NCBI RefSeq assembly: GCF_003428645.1
Contig: NZ_QVQH01000004.1
Span: 124,001-188,000 of the forward strand
Direction: 5' to 3'
Source: Geodermatophilus marinus
Lineage (GTDB): Bacteria > Actinomycetota > Actinomycetes > Mycobacteriales > Geodermatophilaceae
DNA: 64,000 bases
A program made the translations under genes and the position numbers. A model generated the notes under the pieces. It was not told the origin of the DNA. It saw only the letters and a list, made by a program, of their open reading frames with translations, and made no database searches. Within the stretch, counting starts at the first letter, position 1, and the number at the start of each line of letters is the position of its first letter. Positions 1 through 8,788 of the stretch are shown piece by piece.

Positions 1-165
1 GCGGCCGGCACGGCGGGGGTGGTGGTGGACTGCGAGTCCGGCCCGGTGCGGCTCGGGCTGGCCGCCCGGCTCGGGACGGCCCTCGGCGCGCGGACCCTGC
101 GCCTCGAGGAGCTGGCCGCCGAGGCGCTCGCGGCCACCGTCCGCGGCGCCCGCGAGGCGGCCTAG
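1..165 (+). CDS. Magnesium/cobalt chelatase subunit, ChlD/BchD-like VWA domain, C-terminal fragment
   Basis: The window opens inside this gene; 54 codons remain before TAG. The residues read VVVDCESGPVRLGLAARLG followed by a LEELAAEAL helix, the usual end of the VWA domain of ChlD/BchD-type AAA+ chelatase subunits (typically VDTE.G.VRLGLA..LA..LGA..L.L..L). The next gene, cobO, follows after two bases. In actinobacteria a chelatase of this type commonly sits between cobN and cobO and is thought to help insert cobalt into the corrin ring with CobN. The family call rests on a short tail plus context, so the subunit type (I/D fusion or D alone) cannot be settled here. Confidence 0.7.
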   Translation, partial: AAGTAGVVVDCESGPVRLGLAARLGTALGARTLRLEELAAEALAATVRGAREAA

Positions 166-167
166 CC

Positions 168-782
168 GTGCCGAAGGGCCAGGTCACCACGGTCCCGGAC
201 GACGGGCTGACCACGCGGGCGCGGCGCACCCAGCCCCTGCTGGCGGTCCACACCGGCGAGATGAAGGGCAAGTCCACCGCCGCCTTCGGCATGGCGATGC
301 GCGCGTGGACCCAGGGCTGGCCGATCGCGGTCTACCAGTTCGTCAAGAGCGCGAAGTGGAAGGTCGGTGAGGAGACCGCGCTGACCGCGCTCGGCCGGCT
401 GCACGAGCAGACCGGGGAGGGCGGCCCCGTCGTCTGGCACAAGATGGGCAGCGGCTGGAGCTGGTCGCGCCGCCAGGGCACCGAGGTCGACCACGCCGCC
501 GACGCCGCCGAGGGCTGGGCCCAGATCAAGCGCGACCTCGCCGCCGAGGCGCACCGCTTCTACGTGCTCGACGAGTTCACCTACCCCCTGACGTGGGGCT
601 GGGTGGACGTCACCGACGTCGTCGAGACCCTGGCGCACCGCCCGGGCACCCAGCACGTGGTGATCACCGGCCGGGACGCACCGCCGGAGCTGGTGCAGGC
701 CGCCGACCTGGTCGTCGAGATGACCAAGGTCAAGCACCCGATGGACGCCGGCCGCAAGGGCCAGCGGGGCATCGAGTGGTGA
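168..782 (+). CDS. cobO: Corrinoid adenosyltransferase (cob(I)yrinic acid a,c-diamide adenosyltransferase)
   Basis: CobO transfers the 5'-deoxyadenosyl group of ATP to the reduced cobalt of a corrinoid in the cytoplasm. The 204-residue protein has the family's unusual N-terminal P-loop at about residues 29-41 (TGEMKGKSTAAFG), then the YQFVK and VLDEFTYPL segments and a C-terminal VEMTKVKHP stretch, all typical of the CobA/CobO/BtuR family. Length matches the family (about 200). The GTG start lies two bases after the chelatase stop, and the stop overlaps the GTG of cobB by four bases (GTGA), so translation is probably coupled. Order chelatase-cobO-cobB matches other actinobacterial cobalamin operons. 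Confidence 0.95.
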   Translation: MPKGQVTTVPDDGLTTRARRTQPLLAVHTGEMKGKSTAAFGMAMRAWTQGWPIAVYQFVKSAKWKVGEETALTALGRLHEQTGEGGPVVWHKMGSGWSWSRRQGTEVDHAADAAEGWAQIKRDLAAEAHRFYVLDEFTYPLTWGWVDVTDVVETLAHRPGTQHVVITGRDAPPELVQAADLVVEMTKVKHPMDAGRKGQRGIEW

Positions 783-2167
783 CCACCGTGCCGCGGGTGG
801 TGCTCGCCGCCCCCACCAGCAACGCGGGCAAGACCTCCGTCGCCACCGGGCTGGTCGCCGCGCTCACCGCGCGGGGGCACGCCGTCTCCCCGCACAAGGT
901 CGGCCCCGACTACATCGACCCCGGCTACGCCGGGCTCGCCGCCGGACGGCCGGGCCGCAACCTCGACCCGGTGCTGGTCGGCGAGGAGCGGGTCGTCCCG
1001 CTGTTCCTGCACGGCGCCCGGGGTGCCGACGTCGCCGTCGTCGAGGGCGTGATGGGACTCTTCGACGGCGCCACCCGGCCGGGCCTGGAGCCGGGGTTCG
1101 CCTCCACCGCGCACGTGGCCCGGCTGCTGCGCGCGCCGGTCGTGCTCGTCGTGGACGTCTCGGCACAGGCGCAGAGCGTGGCCGCGCTGGTGCACGGGTT
1201 CGCCACGTACGACCCGCGGGTGCGCCTGGGCGGCGTCGTCCTCAACCGGGTCGGCAGCGACCGGCACGAGCAGATCGCGCGGGACGCGCTGGAGTCCACC
1301 GGCGTCCCCGTGCTCGGCGCGGTGCGCCGGCTGGACCGGCTGGCCACCCCGTCGCGCCACCTGGGGCTCGTCCCCGCCGCCGAGCGGTCGGCCGACGCGC
1401 TGGCCGGCGTCCGGGCCCTCGGCGAGGTGGTGGCCGGCTCGGTCGACCTCGACGCCGTCCTCCGGGTCGCCCGGTCCGCCCCGGCCCTGGACGGCGCGCC
1501 GTGGGACCCCGCCGCCGAGGTCGCCCGGGTGCCGGGCCGGCCGCGGGTCGCCGTGGCCGGCGGCGCCGCCTTCACCTTCGGCTACGCCGAGAACGCCGAG
1601 CTGCTCGAGGCCGCCGGCGCCGAGGTCGTGACCATCGACCCGCTGCGCGACGAGGCCCTCCCGGACGGCACCGCGGGCCTGGTCATCGGCGGGGGCTTCC
1701 CCGAGGTGCACGCCACGGAGTTGTCGGCCAACACCGCGCTGCGCGCCGAGGTGGCCGCGCTCGCGGCCCGCGGCGGCCCCGTCGCCGCCGAGTGCGCCGG
1801 GTTGCTCTACCTGGCGCGCAGCCTCGAGGGGCTGCCGATGTGCGGCGTCCTGGACGCCGAGGCGGTCATGTCCCCGCGGCTGACCCTGGGCTACCGCGAG
1901 GCCGTCGCGCTCACCGACTCCGCGCTGGCCCCCGTCGGCACCCGCGTCCACGGCCACGAGTTCCACCGCACCGTCGCCACCCCCGCCGCCGGCGCCACAC
2001 CCGCCTGGCGCTGGGCGGGAGCCGAGCCCGAGGGCTTCGTCACCGGCAGCGTGCACGCCTCCTACCTGCACCTGCACTGGGCGGGGCAGCCTGCCCTGGC
2101 CGGGCGCTTCGTCTCCGCGTGCGCCCGCACGCCCGTCCTACGATCGGAGCAGCATGCACATCGCTGA
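779..2167 (+). CDS. cobB: Cobyrinate a,c-diamide synthase (CobB/CbiA)
   Basis: CobB is an ATP- and glutamine-dependent amidase that amidates the a and c side chains of (hydrogeno)cobyrinate. The 462-residue protein has an N-terminal DTBS-like ATPase domain (P-loop [10 protein letters not shown] near residue 10, then KVGPDYIDP) and a C-terminal class I glutamine amidotransferase-like domain with GGGFPEVH, a nucleophile Cys near 339 (ECAGLLYL) and HGHEFHRT. The GTG at 779 overlaps the cobO stop and begins exactly where homology begins; the open frame continues upstream but only as read-through of cobO in another frame. The 3' end overlaps cbiM by 14 bases. Confidence 0.95.
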   Translation: MTTVPRVVLAAPTSNAGKTSVATGLVAALTARGHAVSPHKVGPDYIDPGYAGLAAGRPGRNLDPVLVGEERVVPLFLHGARGADVAVVEGVMGLFDGATRPGLEPGFASTAHVARLLRAPVVLVVDVSAQAQSVAALVHGFATYDPRVRLGGVVLNRVGSDRHEQIARDALESTGVPVLGAVRRLDRLATPSRHLGLVPAAERSADALAGVRALGEVVAGSVDLDAVLRVARSAPALDGAPWDPAAEVARVPGRPRVAVAGGAAFTFGYAENAELLEAAGAEVVTIDPLRDEALPDGTAGLVIGGGFPEVHATELSANTALRAEVAALAARGGPVAAECAGLLYLARSLEGLPMCGVLDAEAVMSPRLTLGYREAVALTDSALAPVGTRVHGHEFHRTVATPAAGATPAWRWAGAEPEGFVTGSVHASYLHLHWAGQPALAGRFVSACARTPVLRSEQHAHR

Positions 2168-2846
2168 GGGCTTCCTCCCGCCGGCGCACGCGATCGGCTG
2201 GACGGTCGCCGCCGCCCCCTTCGTCGCGCACGGCGCCCGGGCCGTGGTCACGGAGGTCCGCGAGAACCCGGAGTCCACGCTCCTGCTGGGTGCCGCCGGC
2301 GCGTTCACCTTCGTGCTGAGCGCGATCAAGCTGCCGTCGGTCACCGGCAGCTCCAGCCACCCGACCGGCACCGGCCCCGGCGCGATCCTGTTCCGACCAC
2401 CGGTGATGGCGCTGCTCGGCACCGTGGTGCTGCTGTTCCAGGCGCTGCTGCTCGCCCACGGCGGGCTGACCACGCTGGGCGCCAACGCGTTCGCCTTCGC
2501 CGTCGTCGGGCCGTGGGCCGGGTACGGGGCCTACCGGCTGACCCGCGCCGCCGGCGCCGGGCTGCTGCCCGCGGTCTTCGTCGGCGTCGCGCTGGCCGAC
2601 CTGGCCACCTACCTGATGACCTCGCTGCAGCTGGCGCTGGCCTTCCCCGACGCCACCAGCGGGTTCGTCGGCGCGCTGGCCAAGTTCCTCGCCGTCTTCG
2701 CGCTCACCCAGGTCCCGCTGGCCATCGGCGAGGGGCTGCTCGGCGTCCTGCTGTTCCGCGTCCTGACCCGCAACGCCCGGCCCGAGCTCGAACGGCTCGG
2801 CGTGCTGGAGCCGGCCACCCCCACCACCGCCGGGAGCCCCTTGTGA
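2154..2846 (+). CDS. cbiM: Cobalt ECF transporter substrate-binding membrane subunit CbiM
   Basis: CbiM is the S component of the CbiMNQO cobalt importer and binds Co2+ through its extreme N-terminus. The protein starts MHIAEGF, the conserved Met-His N-terminus in which the amino group and His2 coordinate the metal, which fixes the ATG start. A conserved block follows near residues 55-75 ([16 protein letters not shown]), together with six to seven hydrophobic membrane segments. At 230 residues it is of normal length. Its position between cobB and cbiN, overlapping both, indicates that cobalt uptake and corrin synthesis are produced from one transcript. Confidence 0.96.
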   Translation: MHIAEGFLPPAHAIGWTVAAAPFVAHGARAVVTEVRENPESTLLLGAAGAFTFVLSAIKLPSVTGSSSHPTGTGPGAILFRPPVMALLGTVVLLFQALLLAHGGLTTLGANAFAFAVVGPWAGYGAYRLTRAAGAGLLPAVFVGVALADLATYLMTSLQLALAFPDATSGFVGALAKFLAVFALTQVPLAIGEGLLGVLLFRVLTRNARPELERLGVLEPATPTTAGSPL

Positions 2847-3214
2847 AGCGATCCGCCCTCGTCACCGCCCTGATCGTCGTCACCGTCGTGGCGCTGTTCG
2901 CGGTCCCGCTGATCGTGAACCCGGGCGCGGGGTACGGCGGCGCCGACGGCCGGGTGACCGAGGAGCTGGAGGCCGACGGCTACGAACCGTGGTTCGACTC
3001 CTTCTTCAGCCCGGCCGGCGAGACCGAGTCGGGGCTGTTCGCCCTGCAGGCCGCCCTCGGCGGCGGGGTGCTCGGCTACGTGCTGGGCCGGCTGCGCGGC
3101 CGGCGGGCGGCGGCCGAGGCCGCGACCGCCACCGCGACGGCCGAGCCCGCGACGGCCGAGCCCGCGACGGCCACGCCCGCGACGACCACGCCGGCGGAGA
3201 CCGACCAGCGGTGA
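2843..3214 (+). CDS. cbiN: Cobalt transport protein CbiN
   Basis: CbiN is the small auxiliary membrane subunit of CbiM-type cobalt transporters. The 123-residue protein has two hydrophobic helices (about residues 4-26 and 70-86) around a conserved external loop with FxGADGR-like [13 protein letters not shown] and YEPWFDSFF. The GTG start overlaps the cbiM stop by four bases. After residue 95 the protein ends in a low-complexity Ala/Thr/Glu/Pro tail encoded by degenerating 15-base repeats (about 3131-3195), beyond the normal CbiN end and likely dispensable. Its stop overlaps the GTG of cbiQ. Confidence 0.93.
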   Translation: MKRSALVTALIVVTVVALFAVPLIVNPGAGYGGADGRVTEELEADGYEPWFDSFFSPAGETESGLFALQAALGGGVLGYVLGRLRGRRAAAEAATATATAEPATAEPATATPATTTPAETDQR

Positions 3215-3963
3215 GGGGCCTCGCGGTCGACGAGGCGGCGTGGAGCAGCGCGTGGCGCGGGCGCTCGCCCGGCGACAAGCTGCTGCTCTGCGCCGGCCTC
3301 GTCGGCTGCGCGCTCGTGCTGCCCGCCTGGCCCGGCAGCGCGCTCGTCGGGCTCACCGCCGTCGGGCTGGCGCTCGGCCCGGCCCGGGTGCCGGCCCGCA
3401 CGTTCGGCCGGGCGATCCGCTGGCCGCTGGCGTTCATCCTCGTCGGGGCGGTGACCGCCGTGGTGTCGGTCGGCGACGGCGGGATCGGCTGGGCGCCCGA
3501 CGCCGCCGCCCGGGCCGGCGAGCTGGCCGGCCACGCGCTGGCCGGCAGCGCCGCGGTGCTCCTGCTGGCCACCACCACGCCGATGTCGGACCTGCTGCCC
3601 GCGCTGCGCCGGCTGCGGGTGCCCGCGGCGGTCGTCGAGGTGGCGGGCGTGACCTACCGGCTGCTGTTCGTGCTCCTGGAGAGCCTGCACACCATCCGCG
3701 AGGCGCAGACCGCGCGGATGGGCTGGTCCTCGGTGCGCCGCTCCTACCGCTCCGCCGGGCTGCTGGCCGCCGGGGTGCTGACCCGCTCGTGGGACCGGGC
3801 CCGCAGGCTGCAGGAGGGGCTGGCCGGCCGCGGCATGGAGACCGACCTGCGGGTGCTGCCCGAGGTGCTGCCGTCGTCCCGGGCCTTCCTGGCCACGGCG
3901 GCCACCGGCCTGGCCGGCATCGTCGCGCTCAGCCTGCTGGTGTCGGGAGGGGCGCTCGCGTGA
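3211..3963 (+). CDS. cbiQ: Cobalt ECF transporter T component CbiQ
   Basis: CbiQ is the energy-coupling transmembrane subunit that links CbiM to the CbiO ATPase. The 250-residue protein has about five hydrophobic segments and, between them, the two short cytoplasmic coupling-helix motifs of ECF T components: a first Ala-Arg-rich stretch around [11 protein letters not shown] and a second around [13 protein letters not shown]. The start is the GTG overlapping the cbiN stop (GTGA); no better start with homology exists. It is coupled in the same way to cbiO downstream. The family call is secure from motif and context. Confidence 0.93.
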   Translation: MRGLAVDEAAWSSAWRGRSPGDKLLLCAGLVGCALVLPAWPGSALVGLTAVGLALGPARVPARTFGRAIRWPLAFILVGAVTAVVSVGDGGIGWAPDAAARAGELAGHALAGSAAVLLLATTTPMSDLLPALRRLRVPAAVVEVAGVTYRLLFVLLESLHTIREAQTARMGWSSVRRSYRSAGLLAAGVLTRSWDRARRLQEGLAGRGMETDLRVLPEVLPSSRAFLATAATGLAGIVALSLLVSGGALA

Positions 3964-4805
3964 GCCACCGGACCCTCGCCGCCGCCGGGCTGACCGTCGG
4001 CTACGACCGCGGCCGGCCCGTGCTGCACGGCGCCGACCTCACCGTCCCCGCCGGCCGGCGGCTGGCCGTGCTCGGCGCCAACGGCTCGGGCAAGACCACC
4101 CTGCTGCGCTGCCTGTCCGGCGCGCTGGTGCCCGCGGCCGGCGTGGTCACCGTCGACGGCGTGCCGCTGGCGCACACCCGCCGCGGCCTGCGGGCACACC
4201 GGCAGACCGTGCAGCTGGTGCTGCAGGACCCCGACGACCAGCTGTTCAGCGCCTCCGTCGCCCAGGACGTCTCCTTCGGCCCGCTCAACCTCGGCCTGGA
4301 CGAGGGCGCCGTCCGGGCCCGCGTCGCCGAGGCCCTCGACCTGCTCGCCGTCGACCACCTGGCCGCCCGCCCGACCCACCAGCTCTCCTACGGCGAGCGC
4401 AAGCGGGTCGCCATCGCCGGCGCGGTCGCCGTGCGCCCCTGCGTGCTGCTGCTCGACGAGCCCACCGCCGGGCTGGACCCCTCCGCGGTCACCGAGGCCC
4501 TGGCCGCGCTGGCCCGCCTGCAGGAGCACGACTCGACGGTGGTCATGAGCACCCACGACGTCGACCTCGCGCTGCGCTGGGCCGACGAGGTCGCCGTCGT
4601 CGTCGACCGGGCCGTCGTCCAGGGCCCGCCGGCCGACGTGCTCGCCGACGACGCGCTCCTGGCCCGCGCCCGGCTGGACCGGCCGTGGGCGCTCACCGTC
4701 GGCGCCCGGCTGCGCGACCTCGGCCTGCTGCGCGAGGGGCCGCTGCCCCGGGACGCCGACGAGCTGCTGGCCGCGCTGCCCGACCGGCCGGGGGTCACGG
4801 CGTGA
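3960..4805 (+). CDS. cbiO: Cobalt ECF transporter ATP-binding subunit CbiO
   Basis: CbiO hydrolyses ATP to drive cobalt import through CbiQ and CbiM at the membrane. The 281-residue ABC ATPase shows Walker [10 protein letters not shown] (residues 39-47), the Q-loop segment QDPDDQLFS typical of ECF ATPases, signature [13 protein letters not shown], Walker [13 protein letters not shown] and the switch His in STHDVDLA. It starts at a GTG overlapping the cbiQ stop and overlaps cobE by four bases. With one ATPase gene, the importer should carry a CbiO homodimer. Confidence 0.96.
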   Translation: MSHRTLAAAGLTVGYDRGRPVLHGADLTVPAGRRLAVLGANGSGKTTLLRCLSGALVPAAGVVTVDGVPLAHTRRGLRAHRQTVQLVLQDPDDQLFSASVAQDVSFGPLNLGLDEGAVRARVAEALDLLAVDHLAARPTHQLSYGERKRVAIAGAVAVRPCVLLLDEPTAGLDPSAVTEALAALARLQEHDSTVVMSTHDVDLALRWADEVAVVVDRAVVQGPPADVLADDALLARARLDRPWALTVGARLRDLGLLREGPLPRDADELLAALPDRPGVTA

Positions 4806-5146
4806 CGGTGGTCGGCGTCGGTGCGCGGCCCGGGGTGAGCGCCGCCGAGGTGCTCGCCGCGGTGGACGCCGTCCTCCCCGCGGGGACGACGGACGTCCGG
4901 CTGGCCACGCTCGACACCCGCGCCGCCGAGCCCGGGCTCGCCACCGCGGCCGCCGCCCGCGGCTGGCCGCTCACCGGCCACCCCGCCGCGGTGCTGGCCG
5001 CCGTGCCGGTGCCCGCCCCGTCGGCCCGGGTGGCCGCCGCCGTCGGCACCCCGTCGGTCGCCGAGGCGGCCGCGCTGCTCGGCGGCGGGCCGCTGCTGGT
5101 CCCCCGGACGGTCGTCGGCCGGGTCACCGTGGCGGTGAGCGCATGA
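4802..5146 (+). CDS. cobE: CobE / CbiG C-terminal domain cobalamin biosynthesis protein
   Basis: This 114-residue protein corresponds to the stand-alone C-terminal domain of CbiG, called CobE in aerobic cobalamin producers, where it is needed for corrin synthesis but has no settled catalytic role. Conserved blocks visible are [18 protein letters not shown] at the N-terminus, [26 protein letters not shown].VPxPS and [12 protein letters not shown] near the end. The GTG start overlaps cbiO by four bases. Only the C-terminal domain is present, as in organisms using the CobG-type aerobic ring contraction, although cobG itself is outside the window. Confidence 0.88.
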   Translation: MTVVGVGARPGVSAAEVLAAVDAVLPAGTTDVRLATLDTRAAEPGLATAAAARGWPLTGHPAAVLAAVPVPAPSARVAAAVGTPSVAEAAALLGGGPLLVPRTVVGRVTVAVSA

Positions 5147-5262
5147 GCGCCAGGGGTGTGTCCTCGCCGGGTGGGGGGCCGGAGGCCCTCCGGACGGCGG
5201 GGACGGACGCGCTCAGCGCAGAGCCGGGGCACCTGGACGCGGTGGGAGCCCGGAGGGCGACA
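5147..5262 (+). other. GC-rich spacer with a short hairpin between cobE and the cobC-like gene
   Basis: If the downstream gene starts at GTG 5263, this 116-base spacer is the only real gap in an otherwise overlapping operon. It contains a short inverted repeat (CCGGAGG facing CCTCCGG, about 5178-5193) and a good Shine-Dalgarno (GGAGGG at 5252-5257). Alternatively the first ATG at 5143, overlapping the cobE stop, is used and the spacer encodes a non-conserved 40-residue extension. I looked for a cobalamin riboswitch here and did not find its conserved boxes. Confidence 0.4.
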
Positions 5263-6339
5263 GTGTCATCGCTCCATCACCACGGGGACGCCGAGCTGGC
5301 GCCCGGCCTGGTCGACCTGGCGGTGAACGTCCGCGCGGGCACCCCGCCGCCGTGGCTGCGCGCCGTGCTCTCGGCCGCGCTGGACGACGTCGCCGCCTAC
5401 CCCGACGCCCGCCCGGCCCGGGCCGCGGTCGCCGCCGCGCACGGCCGCCCGCCGGAGGAGGTGCTGCCCACCGCCGGGGCCGCCGAGGCGTTCACCCTGG
5501 TCGCCCGGGCCCTGCGCCCCCGCCGGGCGGTCGTCGTCCACCCGTCGTTCACCGAGCCGGAGGCGGCGCTGCGCGCCGCCGGGCACCCGGTGGAGCGGCT
5601 GCTGCTGCGCGCCGACGACGGCTACCGGCTCGACCCCGCGGCGGTGCCCGCGGACGCCGACCTGGTCGTGCTGGGCAACCCGACCAACCCCACCTCGGTG
5701 CTGCACCCGCGCGAGGACGTCGCGGCGCTGGCCCGGCCCGGCCGGGTTCTGCTGGTCGACGAGGCGTTCGCCGACACCGTCCCCGGCGAGCCCGCCTCCC
5801 TGGCCGGGCGGCGCGACCTGCCCGGCCTGCTGGTCGCGCGCAGCCTGACCAAGACGTGGGGCCTGGCCGGGCTGCGGGTCGGGTACGCCCTCGGCCCGCC
5901 GGACCTGGTGGCCGCCCTCGCCGCCGCCCAGCCGCACTGGCCGCTGGCCGGCCCGGCGCTCGCCGCGCTCACCGCCTGCACCGCGCCCGCCGCCCGCGCC
6001 GAGGCCGAGGCCGCCGCCCGCGACCTGACCGGGCACCGGGCCGCGCTGCTGGCGGCGCTGCCGGCCGGCGTCGAGGTCGTCGGGACGCCGCGGTCGTCCT
6101 TCGTCCTGCTCCGGGTGCCCGGCGGCGACCGGGTCCGCGCCGCCCTGCGGGAGTGCGGGTGGGCGGTCCGGCGCGGGGACACCTTCCCCGGCCTGTCGGC
6201 CGACCACCTGAGGGTGGCGGTCCGGGACCCGGGCACCTCCCGTGCGTTCGCCGCGACCCTCACTGGGATCCTGGGTGGCGCAGCTGTCCCGGCACCGGCG
6301 CCGCGGGCCCATCCCGCCGTTCCCGAGGAGATCCGCTGA
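5263..6339 (+). CDS. cobC: CobC-type PLP-dependent aminotransferase/decarboxylase (Rv2231c-like)
   Basis: This fold-type I PLP enzyme resembles histidinol-phosphate aminotransferases and the CobC/CobD group, which supplies the aminopropanol arm of cobalamin; in this actinobacterial subgroup the exact reaction is not proven. Motifs include LHHHGDAEL and VDLAVNVR at the N-terminus, GAAEAF, VLGNPTNPTSVLH, VDEAFAD and the Schiff-base lysine near residue 197 (RSLTKTWGLAGLRVGYA). I place the start at GTG 5263 because GGAGGG lies five bases upstream and homology starts with the following residues, giving 358 residues; ATG 5143 in the same frame would add 40 unconserved residues. It lies between cobE and cobT. 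Confidence 0.85.
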   Translation: MSSLHHHGDAELAPGLVDLAVNVRAGTPPPWLRAVLSAALDDVAAYPDARPARAAVAAAHGRPPEEVLPTAGAAEAFTLVARALRPRRAVVVHPSFTEPEAALRAAGHPVERLLLRADDGYRLDPAAVPADADLVVLGNPTNPTSVLHPREDVAALARPGRVLLVDEAFADTVPGEPASLAGRRDLPGLLVARSLTKTWGLAGLRVGYALGPPDLVAALAAAQPHWPLAGPALAALTACTAPAARAEAEAAARDLTGHRAALLAALPAGVEVVGTPRSSFVLLRVPGGDRVRAALRECGWAVRRGDTFPGLSADHLRVAVRDPGTSRAFAATLTGILGGAAVPAPAPRAHPAVPEEIR

Positions 6340-7430
6340 GCAGCCCCTCCACCCCGTTCCCCGGCACGCTCCTGGGCGAGACGATCGCCGCCGTCCGCCC
6401 CCGCGACGCCGCCGCCGAGCAGGCCGCCCGCGAGCGGCTGGACCGCATGACCAAGCCGCCGGGGTCGCTCGGCGCGCTGGAGGACGTCGCCGCGCAGCTG
6501 GCCGGCACCGCCGGCACGTGCCCGCCGCCGCTGCCCACGCCCGCCGCGGTCGCGGTCTTCGCCGCCGACCACGGCGTGCACGCCCAGGGGGTGACCCCCT
6601 GGCCGCAGGAGGTCACCGCCCAGATGGTGGCCAACTTCGCCCGCGGCGGCGCGGTGGTCAACGCGCTCGCCGCCCAGCTGGGCGCCGAGGTGGTCGTCGT
6701 CGACGTCGGCGTGGCCACGGCCTACGCCGTCGAGCCCGGCCCGGCGCTGCTGTCCCGCAAGGTCCGGTCGGGCACCGCCGACCTCGCCGCCGGCCCGGCC
6801 ATGACCCTCGACGAGGCCCGCCGGGCCGTCGAGGTGGGCATCGAGGTGGCGACCGGGCTGGCCGCCGGGCACCGCTGCCTGGTCACCGGCGACATGGGCA
6901 TCACGAACACGACCGCCTCGGCGGCCCTGGTCTGCGCCTTCACCGGCGCGGACCCCGCCGCCGCCACCGGCCGGGGCACCGGGGTGGACGACCCGACCCT
7001 GGCCCGCAAGGTCGCCGTCGTGGCGCGGGCCGCCGCCCGCGTGCCGGAGCGGCCCGCGACCCCGGAGGCGGCCCTGGCCGCCCTCGCCGAGGTCGGCGGG
7101 CTGGAGCACGCGGCGCTGGCCGGCTTCGTGCTGGGGGCCGCCGCCGCCCGCGTCCCGGTGCTGCTGGACGGCGTCATCGCCGGGTCGGCCGCCCTGGTCG
7201 CGGCCGCGCTGTGCCCGGTGGCGCTCGACCACGCGCTGGCCGGCCACCTCTCCGCCGAGCCGGGGGCCGGCCTGGCGCTGCGCGCCCTCGGCCTGCGCCC
7301 GCTGCTGGGCCTGGACCTGCGCCTGGGCGAGGGCACCGGCGCGCTGCTGGCGGTGCCGCTGGTCGCCGGTGCGGCCCGGGCGCTGCGCGACGTCGCGACG
7401 TTCGACTCCGCCGGCGTGACCGAGAAGTGA
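6336..7430 (+). CDS. cobT: Nicotinate-nucleotide-dimethylbenzimidazole phosphoribosyltransferase, probable CTG start
   Basis: CobT makes alpha-ribazole phosphate, the lower-ligand nucleotide of cobalamin, from nicotinate mononucleotide and dimethylbenzimidazole. Family motifs: LDRMTKPPGSLGALE, FAADHGVHAQGVTPWP, GDMGITNTTASAA, GRGTGVDD, and catalytic Glu near residue 332 in RLGEGTGALL. The first ATG in frame (6448) lies inside the conserved RLDRMTKPPGS block, so it cannot be the start. The only plausible start is CTG 6336, overlapping the upstream stop as CTGA with GAGGAG five bases before it; this gives 364 residues, normal for CobT. The stop overlaps the GTG of the next gene. Confidence 0.93.
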   Translation: MSSPSTPFPGTLLGETIAAVRPRDAAAEQAARERLDRMTKPPGSLGALEDVAAQLAGTAGTCPPPLPTPAAVAVFAADHGVHAQGVTPWPQEVTAQMVANFARGGAVVNALAAQLGAEVVVVDVGVATAYAVEPGPALLSRKVRSGTADLAAGPAMTLDEARRAVEVGIEVATGLAAGHRCLVTGDMGITNTTASAALVCAFTGADPAAATGRGTGVDDPTLARKVAVVARAAARVPERPATPEAALAALAEVGGLEHAALAGFVLGAAAARVPVLLDGVIAGSAALVAAALCPVALDHALAGHLSAEPGAGLALRALGLRPLLGLDLRLGEGTGALLAVPLVAGAARALRDVATFDSAGVTEK

Positions 7431-8689
7431 ACGCGACCTCGGTGGATCCCGGCAGCGGCGTGGTCTACCCGGTGGGGCTGCGGCTGCTCGACCGGCGGGT
7501 GGTCGTCGTCGGCGGCGGGCAGGTGGCCCACCGCCGGGTGGCCGGGCTGCTGGAGGCCCGGGCGCGGGTGACCGTGGTCAGCCCCGAGGTCACCCCGGCC
7601 CTCGAGGCCCTCGTCGGGCCGGGCGCGGTGACCTGGGTGCGCCGGCGGTACGAGGCCGGTGACCTGGCCGGCGCGTGGTACGCCGTCGCCGCCACCGACG
7701 ACCCGGCCGTGAACGCCGCGGTCGCCGAGGAGGCCGAGCGGTCCCGTGTCTTCTGCGCCCGAGCCGACGACCGGGCGGCCTCCAGCGTGTGGACGCCCGC
7801 GGTCGGCCGGCAGGGCGACCTGGTGGTGGGCGTGCACGGCGGCGGTGACCCGCAGCGGGCCGTCGGCGTCCGCGACGCGGTGCTCGCCGGGCTCACCGAC
7901 GGCAGCATCCGCGACCGCGCCGCCCGCGAGCCCGAGGGGGGCCGGCCCGGCGGCGTCGTCCTCGTCGGCGGCGGGCCGGGCGACCCCGGGCTGATCACCG
8001 TCCGCGGCCAGCAGGCCGTGGCGCAGGCCGACGTCGTCGTGGCCGACCACCTGGCGCCGCAGGGGCTGCTCGCCGCGCTGCCGCCCGAGGTGGAGGTCAT
8101 CGACGCCTCCAAGCTCCCCCGGGGCCGGTTCATGGCGCAGGAGCAGATCAACGCGCTGCTGGTGGAGCACGCCCGCGCCGGCCGCCGGGTGGTCCGGCTC
8201 AAGGGCGGCGACCCGTTCGTGTTCGGCCGCGGCATGGAGGAGCTGGAGGCCTGCGTCGCCGCCGGTGTGCCGGTCGAGGTGGTCCCGGGGGTGACCAGCG
8301 CGATCGGCGTCCCGGCGCTGGCCGGCATCCCGGTCACCCACCGCGGTCTGACCCACGAGTTCGTGGTGGTCTCCGGCCACGTCCCCCCGGGGCACCCCGC
8401 CTCCCTGGTCGACTGGCCGGCCCTCGGCCGGCTGCGCGGCACGCTGGTCGTCCTCATGGGCGTGGACACCGCGCCGGCGATCGCGGCGGCCCTCGTCGAG
8501 CACGGCCGGGCGCCGGGCACCCCGGTCGCGGTGGTGGCCGACGGCTCGACCCCCGGCCAGCGGGTGGTGCGGACGACGCTGTCCGGGCTGGCGCGCACGC
8601 TGGCCGACGAGGGCATCCGGCCCCCCGCGGTGTGGGTGGTCGGGGAGGTCGTCGGCCTCACCGCCGGTCTCCCCCGCCCGCCCGGCTGA
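7427..8689 (+). CDS. cobA: Siroheme/precorrin-2 synthase fusion: uroporphyrinogen-III C-methyltransferase with CysG-like N-terminal domain
   Basis: The 420-residue protein joins a CysG/Met8-type N-terminal module (Rossmann motif VVVVGGGQVAHRR near residues 25-37, precorrin-2 dehydrogenase) to a C-terminal SAM-dependent uroporphyrinogen-III methyltransferase (VGGGPGDPGLIT near 182, VRLKGGDPFVFGRGMEE, VPGVTSAIGVPA, and THRG). It converts uroporphyrinogen III to precorrin-2 and probably onward toward sirohydrochlorin, feeding both cobalamin and siroheme. The GTG start overlaps cobT by four bases. It is the last gene of the operon; a GC-rich hairpin with G/C arms follows at about 8697-8718. Confidence 0.94.
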   Translation: MNATSVDPGSGVVYPVGLRLLDRRVVVVGGGQVAHRRVAGLLEARARVTVVSPEVTPALEALVGPGAVTWVRRRYEAGDLAGAWYAVAATDDPAVNAAVAEEAERSRVFCARADDRAASSVWTPAVGRQGDLVVGVHGGGDPQRAVGVRDAVLAGLTDGSIRDRAAREPEGGRPGGVVLVGGGPGDPGLITVRGQQAVAQADVVVADHLAPQGLLAALPPEVEVIDASKLPRGRFMAQEQINALLVEHARAGRRVVRLKGGDPFVFGRGMEELEACVAAGVPVEVVPGVTSAIGVPALAGIPVTHRGLTHEFVVVSGHVPPGHPASLVDWPALGRLRGTLVVLMGVDTAPAIAAALVEHGRAPGTPVAVVADGSTPGQRVVRTTLSGLARTLADEGIRPPAVWVVGEVVGLTAGLPRPPG

Positions 8690-8730
8690 GCGCGGCCCCC
8701 CCGGCGGGCCGGCGGGGCACGGGAAAGCAG

Positions 8731-8759
8731 TTGTGCGCTCGATGTAGCACTCCTACTAT
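8731..8759 (+). promoter_or_regulatory. Promoter with dyad for the ABC transporter-XRE operon
   Basis: TTGTGC (8731-8736) and TACTAT (8754-8759) are separated by 17 bases, a near-ideal sigma-70 type arrangement that places the transcript start near 8766, about 23 bases before the ATG at 8789. The spacer holds a small dyad, GTGC at 8733-8736 facing GCAC at 8747-8750, which could be an operator for the XRE regulator encoded third in the operon. The -35/-10 match is strong for this GC-rich DNA; the operator idea is inference. Confidence 0.65.
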
Positions 8760-8788
8760 CGCGGCACCTCGAACTCGGTGGAGGGGCC

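Noticed and set aside
581-2077. A 498-codon minus-strand frame across cobO and cobB
   Set aside because: cobO and cobB have complete motifs on the other strand; this frame has none and is an antisense shadow.
5147-5262. Possible cobalamin riboswitch before the CobC-like gene
   Set aside because: I looked for the B12-box-like GCCACTG and AGYCAGGAGACC segments on both strands and found only GC-rich sequence with partial resemblance. The operon's real leader may lie upstream of the window.
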